DNA of 64,000 nt from Falciphora oryzae. Taxonomy: Eukaryota; Ascomycota; Sordariomycetes; Magnaporthales; Magnaporthaceae. Shown here one piece after another: positions 22,622 to 35,300 of the stretch. The notes beneath the pieces were generated by a model. That model ran no database searches. It saw only the letters and a list, made by a program, of their open reading frames with translations, and was not told the DNA's origin. The stretch's first letter is position 1. Each line of letters starts with the position of its first letter. Made by a program: the position numbers and the translations under genes. The DNA is taken from the NCBI GenBank assembly GCA_000733355.1, contig JNVV01000010.1, forward strand, positions 476,324-540,323, in the 5' to 3' direction.

Positions 22622-24665
22622 TCACGGTTTTCGGCCGTAGGTCACATACAGCGAAAAGTATGCGTGCTTGTGGGGGTCAGCCATGTCGGCGCGGACGCGG
22701 GCGCTGAACTCGACGACCTCGTCGCGCGTCCAGCCCAGGTTGCGCGTGAAGAGCGCCATGGACATGGCCTCGCAGCCCTCGGCAAAGTTCTCCTCGGCCC
22801 AGCGCCCGAGCTGCTTGAGCCGCTGGTCGCGCGGCCACCGGTTGATGGGCCACGTGTACGGCAGCCGCACCACGTCGACGAACCCGGCCCGCCGCATCAT
22901 GTCGGCCGCCCGCCCGCACGTATCGAGCGCGAACCCGGACCGCCGCCCGGCCTCCATCAGCAGGTCGCTCCACTGCTTCAGCGCGCTGTCCGCGGGGAGG
23001 CTGCCGTCGTCGCACCGCACCGGGAAGTCGATGTCCTGCAGCTCCAGGTAGCCGCCGGGATCGAGGAAGCTGTCCGTCGAGTCTTGTGTTATTTGTTTCA
23101 GCTCTCTCTTTTTTGGTGGCACAGACTACCACCTACTCATACGACTGCCTTATAAACCCCGGCCAGTCCCTGAACGCTCCCGTCATCATGGACGCGTGGA
23201 TGTAGTCGAACTTGAAGCTGAATGTCCATGCCTCCTCAAGGTCGTCGATCTCGAAGATAGCGTTGGGCGGCGTGCTACAGCCAGTTTGCGTTGAGAAGAA
23301 TAAGGTCAGCCGCGGGACACTACGCATCACCAAACCATGATCGATCCGGGTGGCACCGGGAACACCTACAATAGTGGTTGTATGGGCGACAGATCGACGC
23401 CAATCACCTAGAGTATCCTCCATTCTTAGCAAGCACTCCATCGCCGTCCGCAAGCGTCAGGGGAAGCGATGGCGACGGCACGGGCCGCTGCGTCTTCTTG
23501 CTCTCCCTACCTCGGCTTGTGGATATTTCTCCGCTTCGGGTTGCCGTCAAATCAAGGTAAGCAACGCAGCTCGCGCTTTTCATCGTGCCCAGGGGCGAAC
23601 CTCTCACCGAAATCTATAACCCAGAACCCTACAAGCATCTCGCAAGAGGATTGATCAGAAGGCTTTATTCTGTATGTCTATAAACATGTCTGCAGTGACA
23701 GGAACACTCACCAAGCCCGCATCCGGCATCAAGTACCCTGTGGGCATCCTCGACTGGCGCAAAGCTGAGCTTGTTGTCGAACGTCTGTAGGCAGAGATGG
23801 TACTGGAATTCTGTTAGGGATGCCCCGTCGTGTTAGATTTATTCATCTGGGGGTTTAGTTGGGCGCAGCTCTTCATGATGGAGTCCGTTCCAGAGGACTA
23901 GACGGACCTTGTCTCTCTAGTTCTTGCTATTACGTGCGCGATGTTCGTTTGGTATCAGCCATCTTAGGCGCCATACAGAATCAAGCGATGAGCCTGCTGT
24001 GGTTCTAGATGTGAGAGCAACGAGGGAGTGCAAGAGTCCGAAGAATAGCCAGGGGGAACCTGCGGATATGCCATGCCTGCAGACCCCTCGAGCAAGCAGA
24101 ACGTACCTCATCCATCGGAAGGACGTACTTCCCGTCTTTGTACCCATGGTATTTCCGGCCATTTTCTTCAAGCTCTCTGAGAACGCTCGAGCTCAACGAG
24201 ATGGTGGACGACAATACTGAGATTTCCTAGAAAGCACACGGGGGCTTGGGAAACGCCCGGTATGACTTAGCAAGAAATCCTAGTCCCCGAATGAAAGTGT
24301 AGATGTGTAGATCCCCCTCGACAAAGCATCACAGGCATGGTTCGGGTGCGTCCGACGTGGATAAGGATGGAGACATCTCATTAGAATGGCGGCGACTTGC
24401 ATCTCCGAGTGCAGAATCCATGTCTGCAAAGTCGAATTCCTCCTGTGCATTAGAAAGATATTGGTCAGCACCCAGCGTATTGATGGGGAGGAGATTGTAT
24501 GGAAGCCAGGCCGTACAAAGCCACCTATATTGGGAGGGGGCGAAGGATGGAGGCTTGAGGTCAGGGGTATGGGGTGCGGTCGTTTCCGATAGGGAAAGCT
24601 GGGCTTACATCAACCTCGATCCCGACTGGTGCAGGATTTGTCTGTGCGATCCAATGGTCGTCCAT
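22622..24665 (-). CDS. LaeA-like / TAM-type SAM-dependent methyltransferase
   Basis: Class I methyltransferase of the large fungal family that includes the secondary-metabolism regulator LaeA; substrate unknown. Minus-strand exons I can support: 24665-24609 (MDDHWIAQTNPAP), one starting at 24442 (EEFDFADMDSALGDA), one ending at 24117 (ENGRKYHGYKDGKY), one ending at 23712 (VLDAGCGLG), then microexons 23628-23608, 23533-23511 and 23407-23370, then 23274-23137 and 23069-22622. From 23712 onward every phase fits and the joined protein reads GFWVIDFAEKYPQAEVIGVD and then LSPIQPLFTPPNAIFEIDD, the classic motif I to post-I region. Boundaries between 24400 and 24220 and between 24000 and 23790 are unresolved. 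An ERDKVRL segment near 23905 probably belongs to a small exon. The C-terminal half has the family motif LDPGGYLELQDID. Confidence 0.78.
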
Positions 24666-26031
24666 GGTTCAGGAACCCCTGCCGAGCTCACAGCAAGCTG
24701 CGGCTGAGATTATCGGTAGAAGCTGTCTGCGTGTGCTGGCTTGCTTGGACGGTCTCCTGAGTGGCTGCCTCTGGGGAGATTATCGCAACAAGGGGCTGCA
24801 GGAGGGTGGCAGAGGATCTTCGGGACAGCGACTAAATAAAGGAGCACTCCCCGCCCTGTTGAACATGGGGAAGCTTCTAGGGGGCGATGGTACCGTCCGC
24901 CCTGTCTTCATGCTGGATTGCGGATATGAAAGGGCCGCCGGGAAGGGAAACAATGGCGAAAAGGTAGGCAAACAAAGAGGCCACGGGTTTCACTAAGAAG
25001 CCTAGGAAGCCGTGGAGGTACATGGGCATCTGCCGCCCAAGATCACCTGGCTAGCACCCAATGGGTGGTGCGGGAGGGTGGCAGAGGAGAGATGACAAGG
25101 GAGCGTGAGGGGACACATGGCGGTTGCGGTCGTCGGTTGGACACGTCTTGTGCTCCTCCATTAACCGACGTTTGCTTCCTCCGCGCTCGTTCTATGGTCC
25201 CTGCCTTGGGAGAAATAAAGGGGCCGACGGCAGGCCACAGTCACTGGCCTGGGCCCATGTTTGTGTAGCGTCCATCCGGCTGGGCTCCACCGTTTTCTTC
25301 TGTTGACTCTTGGAGAGCCGTTCAAGGTAGGTAGTGATGACCTTCTTGTTTGCCGTGCTCGCGGGAGATGCGTTGCCGTGCTGCCTCTTCACCTGCTAAA
25401 TCAAAATAGGGAACAGCTGAAGGCTGCCACCAACAGAGCAACAAGGAACCGATCCAATCATGATAGAATGGAGGGAGGCGCAAATGTCAAAAAGCGCCAC
25501 GTCGGCCCCTCACCCCACGCTTCTCTTGGCAAATCCATTTAGAAGCAGGTCGGAATTCCGTGACGAGTCTGACATGATGCTTCTTCTGGGGCAACACAGG
25601 TGGGCCAGGATTGGCAGCCAGGGTGCTCGCCTAAATGACAGGAGGAGAATGTGACAGACCCGCTGATCGCTGTTTGCTTGAGGGGCCTTTGGTAGCATTC
25701 TGGTGAAATCCTCGTCCCGGCCGAACGGGTGCGTGCATGAGTTGCTTGTGACGGTGGCTCAGTGAGACACCGAGGACCGAAGAAGGCCTTTCCCGCGAGG
25801 GGTGGAGGCATATGGGCACACACACACACACATAGTAAGACAGGGAAACAACTCACATACCATGCCTCCTTCGAAGTCCCCCTCCGTGCCGAGCTGCCAG
25901 GATAGGCCCAGTTGCACAGGTTCAAAGCTGCCGTAATCTTCTGGCGCCTCTCGAACTTTTCTTCTGCCCTACCACTGAGACAGTCTGGAGTGCGGAGGGG
26001 AAGCGAGCACTTGACCCTGATAAGGAGGTTT

Positions 26032-26069
<38 letters not shown>

Positions 26070-27423
26070 CCCGAACTAGCTCCCTGGCGCTAGCTCCCCT
26101 GCCGTGCGAGCTTGGGTGGCATGCGACAAGGGGGATATCGCGTAAAAGCCGTCGTCCCACATGCTTCTCGCCCGGAAACCCAAGCGTAGGAGAAAGGAAC
26201 GGGGCGGCCCCGGATATAGTCAAAAGTGACGAGAGGGTGCGAACCATGGCCATATCCTGCACATTCTGGCTGTTATGACAGGCTCTTCGGTGCCCAATAC
26301 CACCACACCTTTTGTGCGGCCCATTGCTCAGCCTCATGCGGGCCATCCGAAGGAAAGGAACTGACAGGTGTGGGCGTTGTGTATGTCTTCAAGTAGCCGT
26401 CCCGCCACATGCAAGGCAGCAGCTGGTAGGCACGAAAGAGGAGCTAGGTAGATGCAGGCGCATGAGGTGCTATCCCCAGAGTGTGCCCGGATGCTCAGGA
26501 TAACAGGAGAGCTGATAGATAGGAGATAATAGCCAAACGGGCTGGCGCCGCGCGCAACAGGCCGATCCAATCCCAATGGAGTGGCACAAGGTTGCAGAGT
26601 GCTTAACCAAGCCGTCGGGTTGGGTCCACGTCTTCTGGGTGCCTTGGCGGGACACGAGAAAGACGCGCATGTGTTGTGTCTTCGCCCCTTATTATGCAGG
26701 CGCCCTGACAGGTCCCAGAGTAGCATATTCGGTTAGCAAGAACCCGGCGGGAAAGACAGGGGGAAAGAACGAGAAGGGGAAGAACAATCACGAGCTTGCT
26801 ATTCAAGCCAAGGGGAGATTCCGGACATGGCCCGAAGAAGCTGGCTCCGGAGCAAGGCCATAGCCTGCCTCATGCAAGTACTTGCGGCCGGCATCTGCAT
26901 GAACTGGGACAGGGTGTCTCGGCAGGGTGTAGCTTCTACACCTGGGGCATACACCACTCTGTTTAGGGGAGCGCCGGGAGAGGTCCAGCGTGTCGGGTGT
27001 CCAAGCCGCTATAAAATACCTAGCTTCGTAGGAGTGGTCCGAGTCTGGCCCGATCGGCTAGACCTATCGCGCTGCACCATAACCATGTCTAGAATCAAGG
27101 CGGTGGTGGTGACGGCGGCTAGGGAGTTAAAATAAACCCGGGGGCGTTGAGACGGAATGGATCATGCCGCGCCGTGCCTGACACCCATCTGAAGTGACAG
27201 TCCACTCGGGCTGATGAGTAGTTTGTCCGGCACTTAAAAGAAGAGTGCAACTCGTCCACACTCTTTTTTCGCGGGACGGATTCCAAGAAAAAACCTTCCA
27301 TGTCTTCTCAGGTCCGATCAATCAGCATCTTTCCTGCATCCATCACAACCAAGCATCTTTTCTTCGTCCACACCAGGCTCCTGCATCAAAGATAACTATT
27401 TTCCCCGTCGAATCCTGGTATCC
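24666..27423. promoter_or_regulatory. 2.7 kb gene-free divergent region between methyltransferase and P450
   Basis: No frame here has a recognisable domain or plausible exon chain. Contains a 35-nt A run at 26034-26068 and a short CA repeat near 25820-25830. The region directly upstream of 27424 should hold the P450 promoter, and the other end the methyltransferase promoter. Confidence 0.4.
26034..26068. repeat. Poly(A) run of about 35
   Basis: Longest homopolymer in the window, in the gene-free interval. I found no flanking target-site duplication or retrotransposon coding sequence. Confidence 0.85.
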
Positions 27424-29588
27424 ATGTCGAGGATATACCATACCGACACCGTCGCGCCCGTGTTGCTTTCCGGGGCGACTGTACTCACTTTCGTCGGATC
27501 CGCGCTCGTGCTCGTGCTGGCGCTCTGGACCTACTCGTCATGGAGTCGACTTCGACATATCCCAGGCCCATCCAGCGCCGGCTTGAGCAAATGGTGGATG
27601 TTCCGCAGCTCCATCAGCGGCAACATGCACCTCGCGTTGAAGGATGCGGTAGACAAGTACGGTAAGTATCAACCGAAGCCCAGGAGATTCCACAATCATC
27701 CAGGGTAGCAATGTCGGCAGGCTCCCCGTCCCGGGTGCCTGGGAGCCCATGGTGGCACCGGTTTCAGCAAGCGGGACACGAGTGGTATGGGAGATGCTGA
27801 CAGAAGACGCCGCGCAACGCAGGACCCCTCGCACGTATTGGACCCAACACTCTGGTCACTAATGACCCGGACGTCCTGCGCAAGATGTGGTCCGTGCGCT
27901 CGCCGTACAAGAAAGGGCCGTTCTACCAGGCCGTTCGCTTCAATCCCGATCGAGACAACTTGATATCGATGCGGGACGACGATGAGCACCGCGCCCTCCG
28001 CTCAAAGATGGCAGCCGGCGTAAGTCACCCTCGTTGCAGCCGCCCTCGTGAACGCCCGTCCTGTCCCCTGTGATCCACTGGGTCTGGAACTCTCTCGTGT
28101 CCCCTGAAGCCATCTCTGAGTTTGGTCTTGTCGCCGTCGTTGAGCAATCGCTTAATATCCTCCGTTGTGTCACTTGAAAACACAGTACGCAGGCAAGGAC
28201 GTCGATAGCCTCGAGGCCGTCATCGATAAGGGAATCAGCGCCTTCATCTGCCTTGTCGAGCGCCGGTACGTATCGGATCTAAGCGGCTTTCGGCCGATGG
28301 ACCTAGCGCGCAAGGTGCAATATGCGGCCCTCGACATCATCGGCCTTCTCTCGCTCGGCGAGCGTTTTGGCTTTACCGATGAGGACACCGACGTTCACCA
28401 GTATATCAAGATCCTCGAGGAGAGCATGCCCGTCATGATCACCTTGACCATCTTTCCAACTTTGGCCAAGGTGCTACAGTCCAGGCTCTGCCGGCGACTG
28501 ATGCCGTCGGAGCGCGACAAGATCGGGCTTGGCGTTTTTATCGGGTGAGTGGCCCGCGATGCGACAAGAATCCAGCTGCCAGGACAGGCTTCTAACTTGT
28601 CCATATTGATCTTGCGCGGAAAACGAGCTCACACGCGGAAAATCACACAGAGTGGCCAAGCAGATCGTGGCCGACAGACTTGCTTCCGGCAACCCTTACC
28701 GCGGTGATATGCTTGGCTCGTTCCTAGCGCACGGGCTCACGCGCGAGGAGGCAGAAGGCGAGATGCTCCTGCAAATCGTGGCCGGGTCCGATACGACGGC
28801 GACGGCTGTGCGAACGACGATGCTGTACATGCTCAGCTCGCCTACCGTGTACGGACGGCTCGCGGCCGAGGTGCGGGCATGGGCGGTGGAGAAGCAGCAG
28901 CAGCCGTCCTGCTCGTCGCCACCGGCAACCAACGCCGAGTGCTTGGCGCTGCCGTACTTGCAGGCGGTAATCAAGGAGGGCATGCGCATGCACCCGCCGG
29001 TGGCGGGACTCATGGGGGTTATGGTGCCGCCGGGCGGTGATGTGCTGTGCGGACTTGGCGTTCCCGAGGGCACCGAAGTCGGCTGGTCGGCGTTCGCGCT
29101 GCAGCGCCGTGAGGACATCTACGGAGATGACGCCGGCTGCTTCCGGCCTGAGCGCTGGCTCGAGGCTGACGGTGATCGGCTCAGGGCCATGGAGGCCACG
29201 TGGGAGCTCATCTTCAAGTACGGCAAGTGGCAGTGCCTCGGCAAGCCGGTTGCCCTGATCGAGATCAACAAGCTCTTCGTTGAGGTAAGTCGTGCTTCTC
29301 CTCGTCCGTGCCCGGCCTGGGTGGCGCCGGCTTCCTCGGGGTTACACAGCGCAGGCTTCGTGCAGGCGGCTGCCCCATACATGCCCGTCCGTCCGCCGGC
29401 GACGCGCTGCTTTTTCTCCTTGCTTGCTTAGGCGTCCGTTCCACTGACTTCCTGATGGTCACGCCGCATGGCAGCTGCTTCGTAGGTACGACTTTAGCCT
29501 GGTCGATGCTGCGCAGCCGATGAAGTCGGCCAACGCCGGCATCTTTCTCCAGTCTGGCCTGATGGTCAAGATCACCCGCGCGCAGTGA
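27424..29588 (+). CDS. Cytochrome P450 monooxygenase (pisatin-demethylase-like)
   Basis: ER-bound class II P450; substrate unknown. Exons 27424-27661, 27823-28019, 28186-28544, 28651-29284 and 29475-29588 join in phase to 513 residues. An N-terminal membrane anchor (about residues 10-37, with LTFVGSALVLVLALW) is followed by the proline-rich hinge HIPGPSSAG. The I-helix oxygen-binding motif is AGSDTT, the K-helix ExxR is EGMR, the PERF-like motif is FRPERW, and the heme thiolate is C460 in FKYGKWQCLG. The basic KYGxxxCLGK heme loop resembles fungal P450s annotated as pisatin demethylase or related secondary-metabolism enzymes, but that name does not predict the substrate. Neighbours are a divergent methyltransferase 2.7 kb upstream and a JmjC gene downstream; no backbone synthase is present, so a biosynthetic cluster is not supported. 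Confidence 0.93.
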
Positions 29589-29953
29589 TCAGGGGGCGGT
29601 CAGCTGTCTAGGTAGGCATTGTTGGCTTGGGCGCAGGAAATGTTGACACATAGAGGGGATACAATCCCTTATGATATGGAGGGGCAAAATTGCAGGAGGG
29701 AATCAAGCGTTGAAGTTTTTGACTTGCGGAAGGGCGGAAAGAATCAATCTCAACTTGTGCGTCTGTTGCGGCAGGAGCTGCGCGGTGAGGTGTCAGGTGG
29801 TGTTTTTCGCACTATATTCATGTCCAGCCTCAACCGTATTCCCCAGCCAGACGGGCTCTTACAGCCACTGTGGGCCCCTGACAGCCGCAGCTTTCCACCT
29901 GCAGTCCCTCGAGCGCCACACATCATTGATCCGCAAGTCTCAAACTGCGACAA
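29589..29953. promoter_or_regulatory. P450 3' region and JmjC upstream region
   Basis: 365 bp between two plus-strand genes. It should contain the P450 3' UTR and the short promoter of the JmjC gene. Nothing else seen. Confidence 0.4.
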
Positions 29954-31840
29954 ATGTCTGCGACATCTGCATCTGTGTGCAGAAATCACCTCCTTGGTCT
30001 GTGCCTTACGGCCGCTCAGCAGATCTCGTCCGAAGCTACCACCGCCGTAACTGCCGCCAATGGCAGCAGCAGCAGCAGTGACACGCGAGCTCACCACCCC
30101 CTCGCTGGCTGCGGCGGGCCGCTTGTCGGGCTGCTAGGCCGACAGGCTTCGGCCCTCGCCGGTCTCTATCTCGGACAGGCCCGAACCGCCGTCGCTGCCC
30201 ACTGTGAAACTAGCGTTGCGTCGGCAGATAATCATGATGCAACTGTGCCTGGATCTCTGGACGAGGAAAGCTGTCGCCAGCGGCGGCTCCTTTGCTCGCG
30301 CCTGGACGACCTGATCTCTCTGTCGTACGCCAGGTTCTACGCCTATGTATTCAGGGAGCTCCCCGTGTGCTGGAGACAGCTCTACACGGACGCGAGCATC
30401 CTGAAATTCGGTTTTTGTCTGCTGTCATCCCCGCCACCAGAAGACCTGACGGATGATACCGGCATCGACAGCCTCCTGGATGAGCTCGTTAAGCCTCTCG
30501 ACCTTGCCCTGGTCCTCGCTGGCGGGGCAGGACACCAGAGAGGGCGCAGGTGGATCGATGAAGCACTGGACCTTCTCGGCAAGATCTACAATCGAGCAGA
30601 AGACGACGGGGGTGCACCGACGGCATCGTTAGGCCGCACGATCCTCGTGGATGATGATTCCGCGCCGCGGCCAAAGAAACTGAAGCTGAGCGAGGATACT
30701 CGATCGAGCAGCTGGGAGAGCTCGCCGTCCTTCTCGACAGCAGAGCCCTTCACTCCACCCGTAAAGAACCCGGTTAAGCGCATCCATAGTTTCCCGATGG
30801 AAGAGTTCCAGACGTATCTGGACAGACCACCAAACCCGCCCATGGGGCCAGAGCCGCTGGTCATCACCGGGTTGACGGATGACTGGCCTGCTCGGACGAC
30901 GCGCCCGTGGAACAAGCCAGCCTACCTCGTGTCACGGACGCTGAGGGGTCGGCGCCTTGTGCCTGTTGAGATTGGCAGGAGTTATGTCGACGACGGATGG
31001 GGCCAGAAGATCATCTCATTTGCCGACTTCCTACGTACCTATATCGATGCCACAGCAACGACGGCGGAGGCAGGAAAAGGTGTAAGCCACAGCACCAATG
31101 ACGGCAGCCGGAGCTCGACGTCACCGGATGAGCATGTCCCTGTGGTGTACCTCGCACAACACCAGTTGTTTTTGCAACTCCCGCGACTCAGAGAGGACAT
31201 TCGCATCCCTGATTACGTATGTATATCTCATCGTGATATGTGAAATCCCCAGGAGCAAAGCAAACAAGACCTAATACCGACACCAAACAAGTGCTACACC
31301 GCGCCGCCGCCGCCCCCACCCTCGCTGTTCTGCAGCCCGGACGACGCCGAGGAGGGAGGGTGGCCGCCGGCAGAGCTGGACGAGCCGATGCTCAACGCCT
31401 GGCTGGGCCCGCCGGGGACCATCACGCCGCTGCACACGGACCCCTACCACAACGTGCTCGCCCAGGTCGTCGGCCGCAAGTACGTCCGCCTGTACGCGCC
31501 CCTGCACACGCCCCGCATGGCTGCTCGCGGCAGAGAGGCCGGCGTCGAGATGGGAAACACGAGCATGCTCGACGTCGGCGCCCTCGAGGGCTGGGACGCT
31601 CCCGGCGGCACAGGGGAGAGTGGCGATGACGTAGAGGAGAAAGGAGATGGGGCCAAACGTGGTCAGGTTAGAAGCGCAGCCGTCGGTGCAACGGACAGAG
31701 ACGCAGCGGCCGCCTTTCGCGATATTCCGTTTGTGGACTGCATCCTGGAGCCCGGGGACACGCTCTACATACCCGCCGGTTGGTGGCATTACGTCCGCGG
31801 CTTGAGTGTGAGCTTTAGCGTAAGCTTTTGGTGGAACTAA
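29954..31840 (+). CDS. JmjC-domain oxygenase, JMJD5/KDM8-like
   Basis: Fe(II)/2-oxoglutarate-dependent oxygenase of the cupin-8/JmjC type. Animal JMJD5 acts as an arginyl hydroxylase and has been reported as a demethylase or protease; the fungal substrate is unknown. Exons 29954-31216 and 31292-31840 give 603 residues. The N-terminal half is helical and weakly conserved. The catalytic part starts near [15 protein letters not shown] (about 293). Iron ligands are H469 and D471 (PLHTDPYHN) and H587 ([11 protein letters not shown]). The VYLAQHQLF segment before the intron matches the family, and the end SVSFWWN is diagnostic. A Gly/Asp/Glu-rich insert lies between strands around 505-560. The first ATG after the upstream stop was used. 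Confidence 0.88.
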
Positions 31841-32324
31841 AACATCACGCCCGCTGATGTCTGAGCCCGCTGAAGGGACTCGACAGTCGTTTGTATCTAG
31901 GTAAAAGAACTCATCGTAGATAAAGTAATACGCAGGGTTACGCGTATGAATACGTTACGGTCGAGCCCTGACTTCTGTTTCTGGTCCTTCGCTTTTGTGG
32001 GCATCAAATCCGAGCTAGCCTATATAAAAATGAAGGGATAAAATATACGAACGAGTGCGAGGTAGGAAAAAAGATAATGAAATCAGAGGTAAAAAGAAGA
32101 TAAGTGGTAGTAGTATAAGACATGAAGCCGCTCCAGTGCGGTTCTCCCTTGATAAAGAAGCAACGAGGGTATCGCGTCAATGGCCGAGAGAGTGGAGGGT
32201 GAGGGAGACTAAGGGTGACGAGGATCCGCCATCAAGCCCGACATCCTTCCCACTTCGCTCGCCATCTTTGTCTCGGGCCAGAAGAAAGTGCGAGAAGCGT
32301 GCTAATGGTGTGCTCCGCCTTGAT
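31841..32324. other. Convergent 3' intergenic region
   Basis: 484 bp between the JmjC stop (plus) and the F-box protein stop (minus). AT-richer than its neighbours and consistent with two 3' UTRs. No other feature. Confidence 0.5.
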
Positions 32325-35300
32325 TCAGAGTCTCCCGGTCACCACCTCCTTCTCGAATATCCTCACGCCCCAAACGTCGTAGAAATGAACGCCCTCGATG
32401 GTCTCCAGCTTGATCCTAGGCCGCTTCGTGCCGTCATGATCTTCGTCATAGTCGTCGCTGTCGTCGTCGCTGCAGTTGGCGCTGCCCCCGTCTCCCCAGT
32501 CGTCCGCTGCCAAGAGCGGGAAGGGGTCGTCGTAGTGAGAGTTGAAGCCGGGTCCGTGGCTGTGGCTGCCAAAGATGCCTACGCTCCCGCCGGCTTTCTC
32601 TTTACCCTTGCCCTTGCTCTTTTTGCTCTTCTTGGGATCGTCTGCAATACGAACGATCTTCTCTAACCGGTCGTCGTCGTCGATCGAGATCCATTCGAGC
32701 TTCATGTGCTGGTGGTGAGACAGGTTGTCGATGAGGAACTTCTTGGTCTCACGCATGACCCATACGCATGTGTCTTCGTTACGGAGGTGAATTACGTGCA
32801 GCGCATGTAGATTTGCCAGGCCGGCCATGTTCTGCATGAATACGTGCTATACAGAGAACAAGTAACACCGGTTAGCCAAGGACGGAGCGCAGGGCGTGAG
32901 CTGGTGAGTGAGTAGGTGCAAAATAGAGACTCACAATCGCTCGGATGTTCATGCTTATCGCCAGCTCCTCCAGGACCTTTCCCTTGCGGCAGATGAGCCT
33001 GGTGGTCTGCTCGTCGACATCCCAATCCATACTGTCCATGTTCTTGATCATTAGTCGCTTTAGCGTTGGCAGGTGCTTCTTCAAGACGAGTTTGCGAATC
33101 TGCTCGATAGTGGTGGTTGTCTTGGCTGCAAAGCTCTCGGGCTTGTACTTATGGTCTCTCTCCAGAATCATGAACTCGCGCAGCTCCTGAAGTTGCGAAA
33201 CGAAGTTGAGAAGCGCCGTCGAGACGTTGTCGGTGAAGATGTTGCGTAAGGGTAGTGGCTGCAGCTTGTTCTCCTTGGCGAAGAGAGCCCATATCGGTTG
33301 CTGCGGTCCCACGTTGAGCAGTGTAATATTTCGCAGCACTCGCAAGTCGATGGCCTTGCTCAGCACCGACGCCTTGACTGGGACAAGGTAGACGTTGAGC
33401 GACTCAAGCCCAATGCCCCTAGTTGCCCGAATGTATTCGCGCATGCGCCCGTCACTCGGTGAGTTCGTAGTCGCCTCGCCCGACGGCACAGCCACTGGAG
33501 CTTGCTTCTCTGTGACGGCGGTACCACTCTCGCCCACATGATCGCCGGCGTTCTGCAGCTCCGCGTGCGAGGAGTCAGCCTCCTTATGCACCTCAGGCGC
33601 ACCTCCGCCGCTCAGACCCTTCCCCGTCTGTTGGGGAGCATCTGTGGATCCGGCCGTCTCAAATATCTCGCCGCCCGGGATTGGTGTCTCTGTGGGAGTG
33701 GAAGTGTTTGGGCCATCTTGCGCGTCGAGAACGAGCTGCTCCTCCGGCTCCTCGATACTGACATCCTCGGGATTAGGATTTTCGCCCTTGGCGGTGCATG
33801 CGGTGCGGGGCTCGATGGTAAACGAAGAACCAGAAGTGTGGCTTTCAGGCACCACAAGGGTCTTCTCGGCCGAGCCGCCTGGGGCGGCCGACGAGGAGCC
33901 GGCTGAAGTTTGATTATGGCCCTTTCCATCTCCAGAGAAATTAGTGGAGCCGACGGTTGGAGGGCTCTCGCCCTCATTATTGGGCTTTCCCTCCACAGAA
34001 GCGACGTATCTCCTAGTTGCCGCCACTATCAAGTCCAGAATTTCCTGCTGCTTGACGCCCGCGTCCGAAGGGGCACCAGTCTCTCCCAACTTGAGATCGT
34101 TCAACCTGCTAGATACTTCCGAAATCTTGGTGAAGAATTCCTTGGCGTGATCAGGAGTAGCGGACTGCCCCTGGGGTTCCTTGGTCTCGCCCGTCTCCTT
34201 TTTCTTATCCTGATCTTTGGAAGAGGCTCTCCTTGGAGGCTTCTTGGCAAGAATGGCCTCCACATCGAAAATCCTCCCAAGCACGGCCTCTTGGCACTTG
34301 CGCTCCTCGGCAGCCCGGTAGGCTCTTGCGGGCATGCTCAGGTTGCTGTCGATGTATGGAGCCGGGTGCGGGGGTCCAGGCACGACTTGGAACTCGTCGT
34401 CCGGGTCCGAGTCGTCAAGCTCTGCTTCTGGCGGGGGTTTCCTGGCCTGGGATGCTAGGTGGTCGGAGAAGGACAGCTTGAGGGTGGTCAAGGTGGAAGA
34501 CGAGTTCCGTATGCAGGTCTGGAGCTCCGAGACCACGTCTAGAGTGTCCATGTCCAACACCGCCAGGCTTCTGAGCCTTTTGAAGCCAGACAGGGTTGGG
34601 GGCTCCTTGGACAATGCTGATCTTTTGGTCTTGGCTCTCGAGGGCGATTTAGGTGCCAAGGGCGGCGGTCCAGATCCGGGAATCACCGCAACGGGCACGA
34701 GGGAAATCCCGTCGTACAGAATCTGTGGGGGCGGCTGCACACCGAAGGGGGCTACCTGGGAAGCCGTACCTGGGCCGATGTCGGGCAGGTGTGTGTGAGA
34801 CTGCGTCGGGCTGCTGTCGGGTGATGCCGCGTACGGGAGCGGCGGAGGCGTTTCGTACATGGAGGGGCCGACCTGGAACCGGATATGGACATCTTTGAGC
34901 GTCTCGATGGCATGAAGTGCCTTGTAGACCGGACGACTGAGCTCAACCCTAATGTTCCACCTGAACGACAGACACAATCATCAGTACTTCAGAGGAAATG
35001 AAGGGGTGTAACAAAATAGGGAAGGCGACGGGCCGCTAGGTAGCAAGCGGTGCGGCACTAACCTAAATGCCTCGAGAGACTTTGACTTGCGCAGTGTCAA
35101 AAGCAGAAGCGTATTCATGAACTTGCCGCAGCTGACGTTGAACAGATATGGCTTGTAGGCGGTCTCGGCCTTGTCGCCAGCGCTCAGGGTGTCGAGGGAC
35201 ATATCCCGGAGGTGTCTCGCATAGTCGTAGTCGCTGGTGACAAAAGTATCGAGACCGCCCGCGAGGCCGTCTATGGGCGAATCGTAGGCGGGATCATCCT

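Noticed and set aside
22622..29588. Secondary-metabolite cluster formed by methyltransferase and P450
   Set aside because: No polyketide synthase, peptide synthetase, terpene cyclase, transporter or cluster regulator is present, and the flanking genes are housekeeping.
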